From assembly GCF_028640845.1 (NCBI RefSeq), contig NC_080541.1, positions 34,191,935 through 34,255,934 of the forward strand: a DNA stretch of 64,000 nucleotides. Direction: 5' to 3'. Of the stretch, positions 1 to 11,409 are shown piece by piece. Position 1 is the stretch's first letter. Each line of letters opens with the position of its first letter. The translations under genes and the position numbers were made by a program. Below the pieces are notes generated by a model. The model saw only the letters and a list, made by a program, of their open reading frames with translations, was not told the DNA's origin and searched no databases. This DNA comes from Ahaetulla prasina (taxonomy: Eukaryota > Chordata > Lepidosauria > Squamata > Colubridae).

Positions 1-790
1 ATCACTGTAATAGTGGCTTGAACGGTTCTCTTCCCATATTTCTATTTTTTGCACCACTTAGCCTGGTGAAAAAGTTTGGAAAAACTTAAGAATTTGCATA
101 CTTTTCACATCATTTGGTTCTTCCAAATCAAGACATTGTTCAAATTTGGATTTTGAATTTTTTGTTTTGTGGATCAGCATTCCTATCTGTATAATTTTAA
201 AAAGTATATTAAGTGCCATTGTAGAAGAACAAACCAAATGAATATTTATTGAAAATTAAACTGAAGAACTTTACAATAGTGGAACACATTGCCTAAGGAA
301 AGATATTTCCATTTCCATTTCAAACAATCAACTAAAATAAACTATAATAGCATAATAACAGTAAGTGGATCCATTATCCCAACGTCAGTCACTGCGCTGT
401 CATTGTGTAAAAGACTACAATGTCAGCACAGACTTGATAAAATTGGGATTATCGAACAAGAAATAACTGTAGATTCACTTGATTTAGCCTTTCCATGTAT
501 ACTTTTTATCTTCACAACAAAGTGTCTGTGAGGTATTATTGGTATTTGGGTTAAGAATCTGAAGGTTGTTCACTCTATCTTCCCGCATTCTTTTTGTGAA
601 GTTCCTAGGTATGTCAAACACAATATACTATACTTAGAGAAAAGTGTAGTTATAGCAAATGTATGGGTTTGGTTCTTTTTCAGTGTTCAGCTAAACTTTG
701 TTTCTTTTGGTTTGGACTTTTTAATTTTAGAAGACAAATATACTTTTACTTACTGCAGTTGAGAACTCTGGGAATAAAGAAATAAACACC
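1..790. other. No recognised feature
   Basis: AT-rich single-copy-looking DNA. The 80-residue reading frame near 289-531 has no recognisable motif and looks like chance. I see no promoter, repeat or RNA structure that I can support. Confidence 0.5.
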
Positions 791-791
791 A

Positions 792-944
792 GTCCCATGC
801 ACTGGTGAGATTCAAGTAATTTAACAACCGGTTCTCTGCCCTAATGATTTCTTCCAACAACCTGTTTGTCAAACTGCTCAGAAAGTTAACAACCGGTTCT
901 CCCGAAGTGGTGCGAACTGGCTGAATCCCATCACTGGTCCCATG
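792..944. mobile_element. hAT-like MITE with perfect 8-bp target duplication
   Basis: The element proper is 800-936 (137 bp). It starts CACTGGTGAGATTCA and ends TGAATCCCATCACTG, which are imperfect terminal inverted repeats. It is flanked by the exact 8-bp duplication GTCCCATG at 792-799 and 937-944. Eight-base duplications and CA(G/C)TGG ends are hAT hallmarks. The inside holds two copies of AACCGGTTCTC, a signature shared with the other MITEs of this group in the window. There is no coding capacity, so it was mobilised in trans. Confidence 0.85.
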
Positions 945-1125
945 TGTTACTGGGACTGGTTTTGAGAATCCCAGAACATAATCAGATATCATATCTGGGA
1001 CTCATATTTCAACTCACACCTTCCCTATGTCACAATGTTGAAAGCTCATTATGTTAACTTGATTTAAAATTCTTCCCTCAGTAATTATGGTTAATATTCT
1101 TATTTCCTGAATTGACCAAACTTAG

Positions 1126-1379
1126 TGGCAGTTACCCATACTTTAGTTGCAATTAGTCTTGGCTACTGCATTGCTCTATACCTGGATCCTTTCTTGAAAC
1201 ATGTCCAAAACATGGGTGTTGGGCTGCTAACCAATGCAAGGTGCAGGGATCATAGATTTCTGTGCTGATTACAAATTTCTACTATCTATAATTCAAGATA
1301 TTGGTACTGATTTTTAAAGCCGTAAATAGCTTATAGAGGGTCTACTTCTGTTGCTATAAACCTGCATGGTTTTATAGAA
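1126..1379 (+). pseudogene. Decayed L2-like LINE reverse transcriptase fragment
   Basis: The plus-strand translation gives pieces such as 'LGYCIALYLDPFLKHVQN' followed by 'FKAVNSL'. These match the region of L2-group LINE ORF2 just before its C-terminus, where YCNALY.GLPLK and FK.L..FKALNGL are expected. Several stops and frameshifts break it. The hAT element at 1380 interrupts it on the right. The call rests on motif similarity only. Confidence 0.5.
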
Positions 1380-2119
1380 CAGTGGTCACCAACTGGTGGT
1401 CCACAAGAAAATTTTGGTGGTCCACAGAAAAATTATTTGCATTTTTTATATTGCACTAAATCAGGGGTCCTCAAACTATGGTCCCTGGGCCAGATACATG
1501 CAACGAATGGTTGTGAGTGAGTCTCCCCCTTTGGGGTCTTTTTGTGACCCCAAAGGGGGGGCAGAAATTCTGACTTGGGGTCTGCTTCAGCCTCCTGGTA
1601 CGGGGCTTTGGGCAAAGGCTAGAATGAAGTGCTGCTGGTGGCGAAGAGCCAGAGGGCCTTGTTCCAATGGGACTGCCTCATGGCCTGGAACTGGTTGACC
1701 ATCTCAGTCTGCTGAGACCTGGCCTTGCACTCCCACAGGTCTTTCCTTTGCTTGGAAAGCCTCTATTCGTAGTCCTTAGTGATGTGCTTCTGCTGAGCCT
1801 CCTTCTTGGTCAGATCCAATTTGAACTGAGTGAGCAGTTTTGCCAACTCTTTCTCGTGGTGGCTGCTTAGCTCCAACAACCTGCTTCCTGTTGGGGCCCC
1901 AAGGAGCCTGGGGAGGCAAGGAGTGGCTGGGAGGGGAGAAGCGAGTAGAGACTGGTGAGGCATCCCTTCACGTAAGTGACATTGAGTTGGCCACGCCCAC
2001 CCAGTCACATGACAACTAGCCCCCCTCCCCACCCAGATCCTATTAGTGGTCCGCAGGATTTAAAATTAGGAATTTAGTGGTCCCTGAGGTCCAAAAGGTT
2101 GGTGACCCCTGTTATAGAA
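1372..2119. mobile_element. Non-autonomous hAT transposon, 732 bp
   Basis: The element is 1380-2111. It begins CAGTGGTCACCAAC and ends GTTGGTGACCCCTG, inverted repeats of about 14 bp with one mismatch. A perfect 8-bp target duplication TTATAGAA lies at 1372-1379 and 2112-2119. A second hAT-like terminus, CAGGGGTCCTCAAACTATGG, sits inside at about 1462, so it may be composite or nested. No transposase with a DDE or hAT dimerisation motif is visible. The minus strand holds an odd charged reading frame described in its own entry. Confidence 0.9.
1622..2032 (-). other. Charged, helix-prone reading frame inside the hAT element
   Basis: Reading the minus strand from 2032, a frame runs to an in-frame TAG near 1760. 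It continues in the same frame to about 1622. The translation includes 'HHEKELAKLLTQFKLDLTKK' and, after the stop, 'RLSKQRKDLWECKARSQQ'. It is rich in K, E, Q, R and L with heptad-like spacing, like a coiled coil of a host cytoskeletal or kinase-tail protein. I could not assign a family. It does not resemble hAT transposase. It could be a captured piece of a host transcript or a chance GC-richer frame. It is not expected to be expressed. Confidence 0.35.
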
Positions 2120-2126
2120 GACTAAT

Positions 2127-2310
2127 AGGAACCGTAGTGGCTCAATGATTAGAATGCTGTATTGCAGGCTAACTCTGGCTACAGCCAGGAGTTTGTTCCT
2201 GACCAATTCATTTGGTCCAGTCACTTTCCCTCAGCCCTAGGAAGGAGCCATTTCTGAAAACTGCAGGGATTTGTGCAGTGTCAGGAATTAACACTGACTC
2301 AAAGGAGCCA
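2127..2310 (+). repeat. tRNA-derived SINE, degraded
   Basis: The start resembles a tRNA head (GTAGTGGCTCAATGATTAGA, box A-like). The body has GTCACTTTCCCTCAGCCCTAGGAAGGAG, and the end has CTGAAAACTGCAGGGA. These segments recur in several related SINEs of this window. The copy starts just after the hAT target duplication. No clear flanking duplication is visible. Confidence 0.6.
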
Positions 2311-2460
2311 ATAAAATCCCAGATCCCAGATGTGCATCTATAGCAGCTTTCAGCTTTATGCCAATATGCATCTCATATGTTATTTGTTTGTTGCAAGAGT
2401 CCAGAGGGCAACTTCAGGTAAAGGTTGGTATTTCCTTTTAAACTTTTTTTTAAAAAAGAT

Positions 2461-2664
2461 TGGACAACCATTTGTCTGGGATATGGAGCAAGAGATGGAA
2501 TAAGGGGCAAGGTCTCCTAATCCAACTTCCTTGGGTAGGGAGTTGGACTTAAAGACTTCCAAGGTCCCTCCTAGCCTTATGATTCTGTTCTGTTCTGTTC
2601 CCGTTCTCGTTCCATTCCGTTCTGTTCCGTTCTGTTCTACCTCATTCCATTCCATTCCATTCCA
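2461..2664 (+). repeat. CR1 LINE 3' end with seeded pentamer tail
   Basis: The stretch TTGGACAACCATTTGTCTGG ... AGTTGGACTTAAAGACTTCCAAGGTCCC ... matches the conserved 3' end of CR1 LINEs, also seen at 13180-13315 and in reverse at 33581, 42232 and 55511. The tail from about 2580 is an imperfect array of TTCTG and TTCCA pentamers, grown from the CR1 tail motif. Confidence 0.7.
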
Positions 2665-2749
2665 AATTTGGGTTTAATTTTAGCTTGTACACTGATTGTT
2701 TTGTATACCTTTTTTATATAGATTTTATATATCTTTTAAAAAATATCCT

Positions 2750-2945
2750 GGATCTTTTTTTTTTAATTTGATTTTGTCACAACAGTATATACAATCATCA
2801 ACATAAACAATAACTCATCATGAGAGAAAAATTATATATAAGTAAAAGTATGCAACAACTATGTTAATTTGATATAATGAAGGGAACAATAGGACAGGAA
2901 CGGTAGGCACTTTTGTGCTCTTATGCACGCCCCTTATTTGTCCAT
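2750..2945 (-). repeat. CR1-like LINE 3' end (same family as 59735, 60870)
   Basis: A T-run at about 2756-2765 opens the reversed 3' end, followed by AACGGTAGGCACTTTTGTGC and TTATGCACGCCCCTTA. The same sequence occurs at 59855-59905 reversed and at 61205-61260 in the plus sense. The copy is short and 5'-truncated. Confidence 0.7.
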
Positions 2946-3800
2946 AACAATAAAATAGCTAAATTAATTATACATACATGATCTATTTTTGAGAAAGGAG
3001 CAGGTTTTAAACAGCCACAAAGCAACAGATTATTGATAAATGTATTTTCTCCACAACTAAAGTAATCCAATGCTCTGCTCAGCCTAGAGCAATGACTCTG
3101 TTTTCCCTCTTATCTTATTACTTGTCTCACAGAAATAATTCCCCTGTTCCCACATGAAAGGAATTCATAGACTATGTGTCTGTGTGAATGCCCTTGACCA
3201 GAAAAAAAAAAATTCAGTCGGAGCTCTAATGTTTCAGTTGCTGTTGCAAACACATCTATTTCATTTTATGAGACAGAACTGAAATATTGCAGAAACTGCA
3301 CTGACCGTTCAGTTTGAAAAGGTATATACGGAACACCCTTACGGCACTTATTTACCAAAATCTCTCTGTGTATTTCTTGTACTTTGAGAAAGGCACACTT
3401 TAGCTCTAGAGAGACAGCATTTGTTTTGTGTTTTGTTGATGTGAAACATAGTAAGCTGTATGCAATATCTGATGGCTAGCCCAGGTATTTGGCAATACCT
3501 GATCTTTTGGGGCCAGTGGACATTCAGAACATTGCAGTGGACATTCAGAACATTGCAGAACGGTCAATGAGTGCCCTCACAAAATGTTTACCCATTTACC
3601 AGAAGGAAAACTGAAAACTAAATTGGCCTTTACCATTCTAGCTCCCTTAAGGTGCCCTCTATAAGCTCAGCTTACCTTTGTGTAGGAGATGACCTGGCTG
3701 AGCCTGAGGGAGGGATGAAGTGCATTATTGGCCTTGAGTCCATTTAGACCCACAAGAGATCTAAGTCTAGCCCTACTTGAATTAGGTTGACACTTATCTC
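2946..3800. other. Unassigned; contains a 21-bp tandem duplication
   Basis: No gene or recognised repeat. At 3515-3556 a 21-bp unit (AGTGGACATTCAGAACATTGC) is present twice in direct tandem. The rest is single-copy-looking DNA. Confidence 0.4.
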
Positions 3801-4133
3801 CTAGGGACGTGGTGGCTCAGTGGCTAAGATGCTGAGCTTGTCGATCGAAAGGTCGGCAGTTCAGCGGTTCGAATCCCTAGTGCCACGTAACGGGGTGAGC
3901 TCCCGTTACTTGTCCCAGCTTCTGCCAACCTAGCACTTTGAAAGCATGTAAAAAATGCAAATAGAAAAATAGGGACCACCTTTGGTGGGAAGGTAACAAC
4001 GTTCCTTGCACCTTTGATGTTTAGTCATGCCAGCCACATGACCATGGAGACATCTTTGGACAGCGCTGACTCTTTGGCTTTGAAGAGTCGGGAACGACTA
4101 GCACATATGTGCAAGGGGAACTTTTACCTTTAC
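3800..4133 (+). repeat. Sauria-type SINE, near full length
   Basis: The tRNA-derived head has a box A-like segment (TGGCTCAGTGGCTAAGATG) and a box B (GGTTCGAATCC). The body matches the other copies at 24836 and 43167. The 3' part, GAGTCGGGAACGACTAGCAC, resembles the Bov-B LINE 3' tail. Sauria SINEs are known to borrow this tail for retrotransposition. The copy ends in TTTACCTTTACC. Target duplications are not clear here. Confidence 0.85.
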
Positions 4134-6027
4134 CTCCTATTTGCTTTGATCATTAGTAGTTCAGCTTCTTGTAGAGAATGAATTAGCATGCAATAAACCT
4201 ATATTCGTTTGAACTGCTTTGGCTCCTGATTTCCTGTGCTTGGCATTTTGTGTGTTTATGTATAGGTAGGTATGTGGGAGTGTTCTTGGGAGACAGGAGA
4301 GAGAGGCACAAACTAGACAATGGACAAGCTGAGGCCTACAAAAAGAATGAGGGCACGGCAAATATGTCAGAAGAGGCATACACTAGTTTCTTAAAGTTTC
4401 GTAAAGGGAAGAACTGTTCTTGTAACATTCTCTTAATGTATTTATTTTGTTTATTTTTATTTATTATATTTGCGTGCCACCTATCTCATTTAGACCTTAC
4501 AGTAAATTTAGAGCTGGTACCTGTGGATGTGCTTCTTGTTCAGATTACCTTGTAAGGTTGATCGTATGTGTTTCTGGGATTTTCCAAGGGAAAGAGAGGG
4601 TTTTATCTCCGTTTTTAATAATCATGCCTATGGGAACTCTGCAAGGCCAGAAGCATTCTTGCGAACAGCTTGAGGCTGTTATTTTGCTTTGCAGCATGCC
4701 CATTTATCTTTTGTTTTTCATTAAAAGAATCTGAAAGCAATAATGAAATCAAGCAGGGACTGAATTTGACAGGTACTAAAGTTTATATTGCTGGGGACTG
4801 GGTAGCTTGCACAATATTGGCATTCAGGATCCAGTCTAACATTTATGCATTGTCTGCCAGTGTCAAACCACATTTTCATATAGGGATCTTTTGCACTCCA
4901 TTAAGAAACTCCAGGATCTGCATCTCTCTGCATGAAAAGGATCTACTCTTATCAAAACATGATGATCCTGTCTTTCCAATGTTGCTTTCAGAATAATGCT
5001 GCAGTACAAGATGTTGCTATAAAGCACAGTTAGGCTGGAATGTGAGAGTGTTATTAGCAAAAAACGATGTTCCAATTTTTCCCCCCTGCATTTCCAATTA
5101 ACAAGGGTTAATCCAAATTTAATTGGCTTGATACTTTTATGTACCGTTTGTATCTGTGTTTCAACTTCACACACTCTAATTTATAAACACCAAAGCAAAA
5201 ATTACGTCTTCCTGCTTCTTGCTCAGACTTGGTTTGACTCTAGTATGTTAATCTAAACTTTGCCGTTACATTTGAATCAGGAAACTGTGACTTAATTTGC
5301 ATTATTTATTTGTTTATTTACCATATATAGAGATCAGCCATCTCTCTCATAGAGTGACTCTTGAGAATAATAATTCAAAATATAGATCTAGTTTAGATTA
5401 AATGACACTTTTGTGGTATGAAAATTCTATCTTCAAGTACTTGTATGTGAAAAGGAAGCAGGAAGAAGATAGGAAGAAGAAGATATTTTACATAGCAGGA
5501 AGAGAACGCGGATTTGAGTGAGGACGATAGTGGGGTGCAAAAGAGACGTCCCTTTTTTCTCTCCCTGTTTCCCACGTACTGGCAGCTTGTAGAAGAAAAA
5601 TTCTGAAGGCAAGAGTCAACTGTGATATATAGTTTGACCTTGTAACCGGGAGCAAGAAATGCATCATTCAAAGGAATGATATTGTTGATAAACCTTAGTT
5701 CCATGCTTCCTCCCTTTTAACTTTAGAGTTTAATCATTGCTTATATATTGCTAGAGAATAACTATTCCTCACCCCTTAACCGCTGAACAGAATTGGAGAA
5801 CATTCTGCAGAGGATTCCCATGCTGTTCACTATACAACCATTTGCCTGAGGCTGATCACTGCCATGTCCTTTTTGCTCAGATTAATAACTTTGACCTGGG
5901 GGGGATGGGGAGAGGGGAAGTCCACCAGATTTGACCCCAATGGTCATAAGTTACAAGTTTGTTGATAGAGCAGATATTTCACAGTCCCACCAGAAAAGGA
6001 AATCCTGACCATTGCTCAGTGATGTGA
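4134..6027. other. Unassigned, about 1.9 kb
   Basis: No coding signal is supportable. At 4430-4530 an AT-rich segment with TATTTGCGTGCCACC resembles an old reversed LINE 3' end, but it is too decayed to classify. Reading frames of about 100 residues at 4250-5174 and 5393-5704 overlap on both strands and show no known motif. Confidence 0.35.
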
Positions 6028-6073
6028 TCTGTTGTGTGTGTGTATATATATATACACACACACATATATATAT
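6028..6073. repeat. (GT)n(TA)n(CA)n(TA)n microsatellite
   Basis: Alternating purine-pyrimidine tract: GT repeats, then TA, CA and TA repeats. The whole tract is close to self-complementary and could extrude or form Z-DNA-like structure. Confidence 0.9.
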
Positions 6074-7189
6074 TAATGATGAAGGCATAATTAATTACAG
6101 TGCCTGCTCTGCCTTATATCTCAGCTTACTTGTTTATTTGGGGCTTCTGAAGTTATTGGCCTGTTGTATCCTGCTCCTGTCTTCTTGAAATGTTAAAGAA
6201 CCGATCCTTTGCTGTGTATTTAGTCTGGACATTCCTGTCTTTGAACTAACATCAGTGCAGGGAGTAATATTACCCACACACACTCACTCACTTGCTCCAA
6301 TGATCTTTATAGGCATTGTGCCAGCAGGAGACCAGCATTGAAAATATTCATAAGGAAGAAGATGAAGAAATCAAGCAATTATTTCAGTTCTTGGGGGACA
6401 TAAGAGGGGAGCTTTCATTAGACTTGCCATCATCTCCACTTTTAATCACCTCTATTCTTATCAAATTAAAAAAGAAATTTTATGATCAAGGCTTTAGAAG
6501 TCCCAGAAGTGCCTTCTGGGGTTATCTGAGCCAGTCACCTGTTTGAAAGAGACAGCCTTTCAGCATCAGACAGAAATGCATTTTCAATAATTAACTATTT
6601 TTTTGCGCGTAGCTTTAAGTGAAAAATTAATAAGACCCAGCAGTATGTCAGTCTTAGTAATAAGGCTGAAGAAGAATCCACAAAACTGTGGCAGCCTCAC
6701 ATACCTTTCACATTTTTTTTTCTTCTTCTTCAAATGCATTTTCTGTCTGGAACAGATCCAGATTTTCACTAAAATATTCCAACCTCCCATTAGTTGTCCA
6801 TTTTTAAAATATCTGCCACATTGGGATCTCTGTCCAATTACTTTTTCTACCTTCCTTCATTTCTCCTATATTTTTTTCCCCATGTAATTTTTTTGAAAAT
6901 ATTTGATACTCTCTTAGGAAACCAAGCGATGCTATATTGTTGTTGTGGGCTTTTTATTTATTTATTCACTTAAGGATTACCAGTAAAACCAGATAGCTTT
7001 CTTGAAAAAGGTAAAAACATGGTGCAAAATGTCCTAGTAATAATCATTTGAGCTTGCTAGCTGGAGTGTGAATGAATCAGAATAACCAACTGTGTTTGGA
7101 GTAATACAGATGGCCTGATATGGCATAGGTAATTCCTCAATTCCTAAATATTTCTTTTCTTCAAGCCCTGCCTGCTTTGCTTGAAGTAC
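6074..7189. other. Unassigned, about 1.1 kb
   Basis: AT-rich DNA without a recognised repeat or gene. The T-run at 6714-6724 and pyrimidine runs near 6840-6890 are low-complexity only. Confidence 0.35.
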
Positions 7190-7645
7190 AAAGGTGCTTT
7201 TTCAGCAGGCAACTGGACTTTCTTGTTTTTTCTTTGAAGACCTTTAGCTTCTCATCCAAGAAGCTTCTTCAGCTCTGACAGGATAGTGGAGAATGGAAGG
7301 ATTTATATTCCTTGCAGAGAACTGTGCAACTGTTTTAGCTATACAATTAGGGATCAACACCTTTTGAATGGTGTGGGAGTAGGAATGGATTTCCAGAGAA
7401 AAATTGCAGACTACAGGAAAACCAGGAGCACTACTCAGGTACTCTGAGGACACAGATAAACCTCCAAGTGCTTCAATGACCCTCTAAAAGGATGCAAATG
7501 ACCAGCTGTCTGCAAGGAATGTACCGGTAAATCCTTCCATTCCCCACCATCCTGCCAGAGCTGAAGAAGCTTCTTGGATGAGAAGTGAAATGTCCTCAAA
7601 GAAAAAACAAGAAAGTTCAGTTGCCTCCTGAAAAAGCACCTTTGG
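7190..7645. mobile_element. Penelope-like terminal repeats in inverted pair, no ORF
   Basis: The left arm (7190-7319) and right arm (7506-7645) are reverse complements over about 130 bp. The shared sequence includes AGCTGAAGAAGCTTCTTGG and the CAACTGGACTTTCTTG / CAAGAAAGTTCAGTTG blocks. The spacer 7320-7505 has no ORF. The right arm holds a hammerhead-like core: CTGAAGA at 7561-7567, stem AGCTTCT...AGAAGT, then GAAATGTC. Inverted terminal repeats with such cores are typical of Penelope-like retroelements. The family call is an inference from structure. Confidence 0.65.
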
Positions 7646-7742
7646 GACAACCATGACCTGGATGACTGAGAATCTCTACAGACTTGAAGGACAGAGTTCC
7701 AATGAAATGCAAACTTCTTTTCTCTATTGCCCACAATGTCAT

Positions 7743-7934
7743 TTCCTACACAGTAGTGGTATTCACTTACCTTCGCTACTGGTTTGGGAATGTGAGTGCA
7801 CACATTCTGTGCCTTCTGCACATATGCAGAGTGCCCATGATAATATCCGGGTGGGTGAGCGGAGCTTTCCCCGCTGCCGCTACCGGTTCACCCGAATCGG
7901 GTATAACCAGTAGAATCCCACTACTGTTTCTACA
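7743..7934. mobile_element. hAT-like MITE
   Basis: The element is 7751-7926, starting CAGTAGTGGTATTCAC and ending GTAGAATCCCACTACTG. The flanks TTCCTACA and TTTCTACA match 7 of 8 bases, consistent with a hAT target duplication. The interior GC-rich part with GCTACCGGTTCACCCGAA is shared with the copies at 59330 and 62193. Confidence 0.8.
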
Positions 7935-8099
7935 TACTTTAATTTATTTGAAATATTCCATGCTGCTTGTCACTGGCCAAGTGAAACTGTCAAGGTCCTG
8001 GACCAGCACCAAGAAGTTACGAAGGCCTGGATAGGGAACTGACTCTGATTCAATTTTATCAGGATTGAGTGGCTGTAGATTTTAAGGCATCCTGGATTT

Positions 8100-8460
8100 T
8101 AGGATTCCCATGCATAGTCTTCAATGGTGTAGCACTGCCCAACTCAAGGTGCAGGATCTTGGACCCATAGATATGCTTGAAGAACAGGTAGCAACTGTGG
8201 TCAATGGGTAGCAACTGTGGTTAATTGCTCAGGTCATTCTGGTGTGCCAGTTGCACCTTTTCTCAGACTGGGCAGTCTCCCAAACAGTCATTCATGTCCT
8301 AGTCACTTCACAGTTTGTCTTCTGCAATGTGCTCTACTTGGGGATGGTCTTGAAAACTGCTAGGAAGCTCAATGTTTTGGCAGACTTTGGAGATAACTCA
8401 AAGCTCTGGCCATTATTTTAAAGCTCCACATGGTGCAGCACTTGGATAAATCAGACAACA
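8100..8460 (+). pseudogene. Decayed L2-like LINE fragment
   Basis: The plus-strand translation contains 'VIHVLVTSQFVFCNVLYLG', close to the L2 motif SH.LVTSQIDYCNALYLG upstream of the ORF2 end. Frame changes and stops show that it is dead. A local duplication of GGTAGCAACTGTGGT occurs near 8190-8220. No LINE 3' tail is visible. Confidence 0.55.
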
Positions 8461-8484
8461 CCTTTCAAGAATCAAATATGCCAA

Positions 8485-8755
8485 TTTTTTTTTTATTTAC
8501 ATTTATATCCCGCCCTTCTCCGAAGACTCAGGGCGGCTTTCATTGTGTAAGGCAATAGTCTCATCCTATTTGTATATTTATATACAAAGTCAACTTATTG
8601 CCCCCCCCAACAATCTGGGTCCTCATTTTACCTACCTTATAAAGGATGGAAGGCTGAGTCAACCTTGGGCCTGGTGGGACTCGAGCCTGCAGTAATTGCA
8701 AGCAGCTGTGTTTAATAACAGGCTATCTTACAGCCTGAGCCACCCACGGCCGGCC
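8485..8755 (-). repeat. tRNA-derived SINE with L2-type tail
   Basis: On the minus strand, this copy has a tRNA-like head, a body with CAAGGTTGACTCAGCCTTCC, and a 3' tail CCGCCCTGAGTCTTCGGAGA ... GGGATATAAATG followed by a poly(A). The tail matches L2/CR1-type LINE 3' ends in the window. Sister copies are at 20085 and 29622. Confidence 0.8.
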
Positions 8756-10019
8756 ACTTGCGGCCGGTTGTCAAGAAATGGCCCCTCTTCTCAAGATATA
8801 CATGATGCAAACAAGATATTGGGCCTTCTCCACATCAACCCCCACTTTACAAACTTCTCTCCTCCAAATGTCCAGTGGCTCCAACCCACTAATTGCTTTC
8901 TTAAAGCAAGTTACCCAGAATTCTCAAGATTGAGATGTGCTATAATTTTTGCTAAAAAATAATAGATAAATGTGAATATAGTAATCCAAAGTATAATCAT
9001 TTATTTCGCTTTATGGCTATTATTGTGCAGTTCCATTTTAAATAGTTTCTTTTTAATGTGTTTTAGTATAGTCATGTTGTCAGCTTTGGTTTGGAAGAAA
9101 AAAAAATCCCACCATCAAGATTTCCAATTTTTATGCTGCTTCCACAAATAAGGAAATTACCACCAGTTACATCCTGTTTAGAAATGTATTTATGATGGGA
9201 GCTTTGAGTCCTTTGAAAGTTAAAGCCCTGACAGCTCAGATCAATTCTGCTTTCTGGAAAAGCTGACCTTTGTTGTATACAGAAGTGAGAGTTTAAAAGT
9301 CTTAGGGGACGCAAACTTTAGTGCCTGCCTGTTAATAATAGGAATTAAATTACCACAGTAGCAGCCACAAAATTTCCCCTTCCCATCACTCAAAATGCAA
9401 TGCACCAGAGGGATATGTTGGAGCCACTCCTGGCATGTGTAAGACAAGATCACAGAGTTTCTCACACTTTCGAAGTCTTATTCAGAATGCTGAATACAAA
9501 TTGTTGATTTCCCACCCTTGATGAATTTATTCTGTGTGGGCAACGAATAATACATTTGGGTTAAGAAAATGTTGAACTCTCCAACCATCTTTACTATTTC
9601 TACAGAAGCATAATCCTAAAGCAAACATTGAGTAGCTAATAAGATGTTGAACATACCGTATGTGTGACTTTACATGCCTGCACAGACTCACAGAATACCA
9701 AGCAAGGGAAAAGCATATAATTTTTAGTAATCTTCTGTATTCCCCAGATTATTATTCATATAATATCCAGCCTGCATGGCTCACGAAAGCTTCATATGGT
9801 GGCTCTCAAGCCTCTGTTTGAAAATCTTCAATGGAGGAGGGCCATTGCTTGCCAAAGCAATTGAACCCACTGCCAAATAGTTCTGCTCCTTAGAAAGTTT
9901 ATCCTAATTTAAGTCAAGGTCTGTCTCTCTGGTGACTGAGCATCATTGTAATCAGAGGTTGCAATTGCGTAAATTTTTTTGTAAATTTTTTTGTAAAAAT
10001 CTGGAAATTCCATTTCAAG
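8756..10019. other. Unassigned, about 1.3 kb
   Basis: No recognised gene or repeat. Reading frames of 74-88 residues lack motifs. The base composition resembles the unique DNA elsewhere in the window. Confidence 0.35.
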
Positions 10020-10039
10020 GCAGCTTCTCTCTTTGAAAC

Positions 10040-10045
10040 TGAAAA

Positions 10046-10081
<36 letters not shown>

Positions 10082-10165
10082 GGGAGGGATGGGGGAAGGA
10101 GGGAAGAGAGGGAGCGAGAGAGAGAGAGGAGGGAAGAAGAAAAGAGGAAAGGAGGGATGGAATAA
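10040..10165. repeat. Purine-rich (GAAA)n / (GGGA)n / (GA)n tract
   Basis: About 120 bases that are almost entirely A and G on the plus strand: AAAG repeats, then GGGAGG and GAGA blocks. Tracts like this can form triplex structures. Confidence 0.9.
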
Positions 10166-11295
10166 TCTTAAAACAAAATTATAATATCTAGGCTGGAACA
10201 ACTAGTTAAACCAGGTCTGTTGCTAATAAACTGTAATCATTTTCATCTGCAGTCTTTTGTGTCTGGGCTATTCTATATAGGAAGATTTTCAAGGAAAAGA
10301 AGAAAGGAAACAGACTTACAAACAGTCAAAACAGCTCAGATCAATCTCAGGAACATTTTATACAGAAATCAGAAAGGCTGGGAGACAGAAAGGCTGGTTG
10401 TTTGGAAGTGACGATAGTTTTTGTGTCTCATCTTCCATAGACAAATAGAGGAGATGATGGGTGTTCACATTCCTCCAAATTAGACTATCAGTATGAAGAA
10501 AAATACCACTAATCCAAATGAAATATTTATCCTGCAAAGGGATGTGGTTTCTTTCTAGAACTTTGTGTTGATAAGAAGCTTCTTTTATTTCGGTTTTATA
10601 AGCAATTATGGGGGTTACTTATAAAAAAAGAGGAAATAATTATGTGATGTGGCTTTCTTTGCAAATTCTTTGAACTCCAAACATTTAATATTAAACCTAT
10701 GTAGAGAAAAGAAAGACACACCCTGCTAACAACTGTATTTAGGTTAGGGAAAATGTGTTTTATGAACTGGATGATTCACCTTATTTTAAGACCACTCCTT
10801 ATTCTTAGATCCAGTAATCCCTTATTTTAACATTGCCAAAAATTTTCTTTTCCTTTCTACTAAGGAATAAGTATGAAAATTTGGCAACACTTGTAAATAA
10901 TTACATATCCTAAAACTCAGACACATTCAATATTTTCCTTTTGAACTTAAGATTTTGTTAGAAGTGTGTCAAAACTGTTCATCCAGTCTCATATATGGGC
11001 ACACTCCTCTAAAGTCTTCTTGTTTTATAGCTCATTAAGATTTATTTGGAAGGAAGTATAGGAACTTAAATCCATGGTAGCATACCACCATACCTGTGCT
11101 AAACATAGGGGGCTATTAATCACAATTACATCAAAATAAGGAGACATGACATGTAATATTACAATGCAAGTTCTACCCTTTGATATTTGCTACAGAAATG
11201 TCATCACATAAAAATATTTTAAAATGGTGAATTTGTCCCTTCTTGCAGGTGTCAGTGGCAACATTTTGCAGTCAGCTCCATAGGGTTTCTTTTTG
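10166..11295. other. Unassigned, about 1.1 kb
   Basis: AT-rich DNA with no supported feature. It contains no L1 ORF2 sequence next to the L1 ORF1 that lies to its right, which is worth noting because the L1 lacks its 3' half. Confidence 0.35.
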
Positions 11296-11400
11296 TGGCC
11301 AAACTTTGTCTTGACTCCTGACAATTGTCTGGTCTAGTCCCTGCAATTCTCTTGGCAGTATTTTCAGAGATGGTTAGCCAATCTTTGTTCTTGCTTATCA
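11296..11400 (-). repeat. tRNA-SINE 3' fragment
   Basis: In reverse, it reads as the 3' part of the same SINE as 28557: TTCTGAAAA...TGCCAAGAGAATTGCAGGGAC ...CCAGACAATTGTCAGGAGTC. The tRNA head is missing. It abuts the truncated end of the L1 at 11410. Confidence 0.6.
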
Positions 11401-11409
11401 TTTTTCTGG

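Noticed and set aside
3802..3880. tRNA gene
   Set aside because: The box A/box B-like segment is the head of a SINE. It continues into SINE body and tail and lacks a cloverleaf 3' end. The same applies to all other tRNA-like heads in the window.
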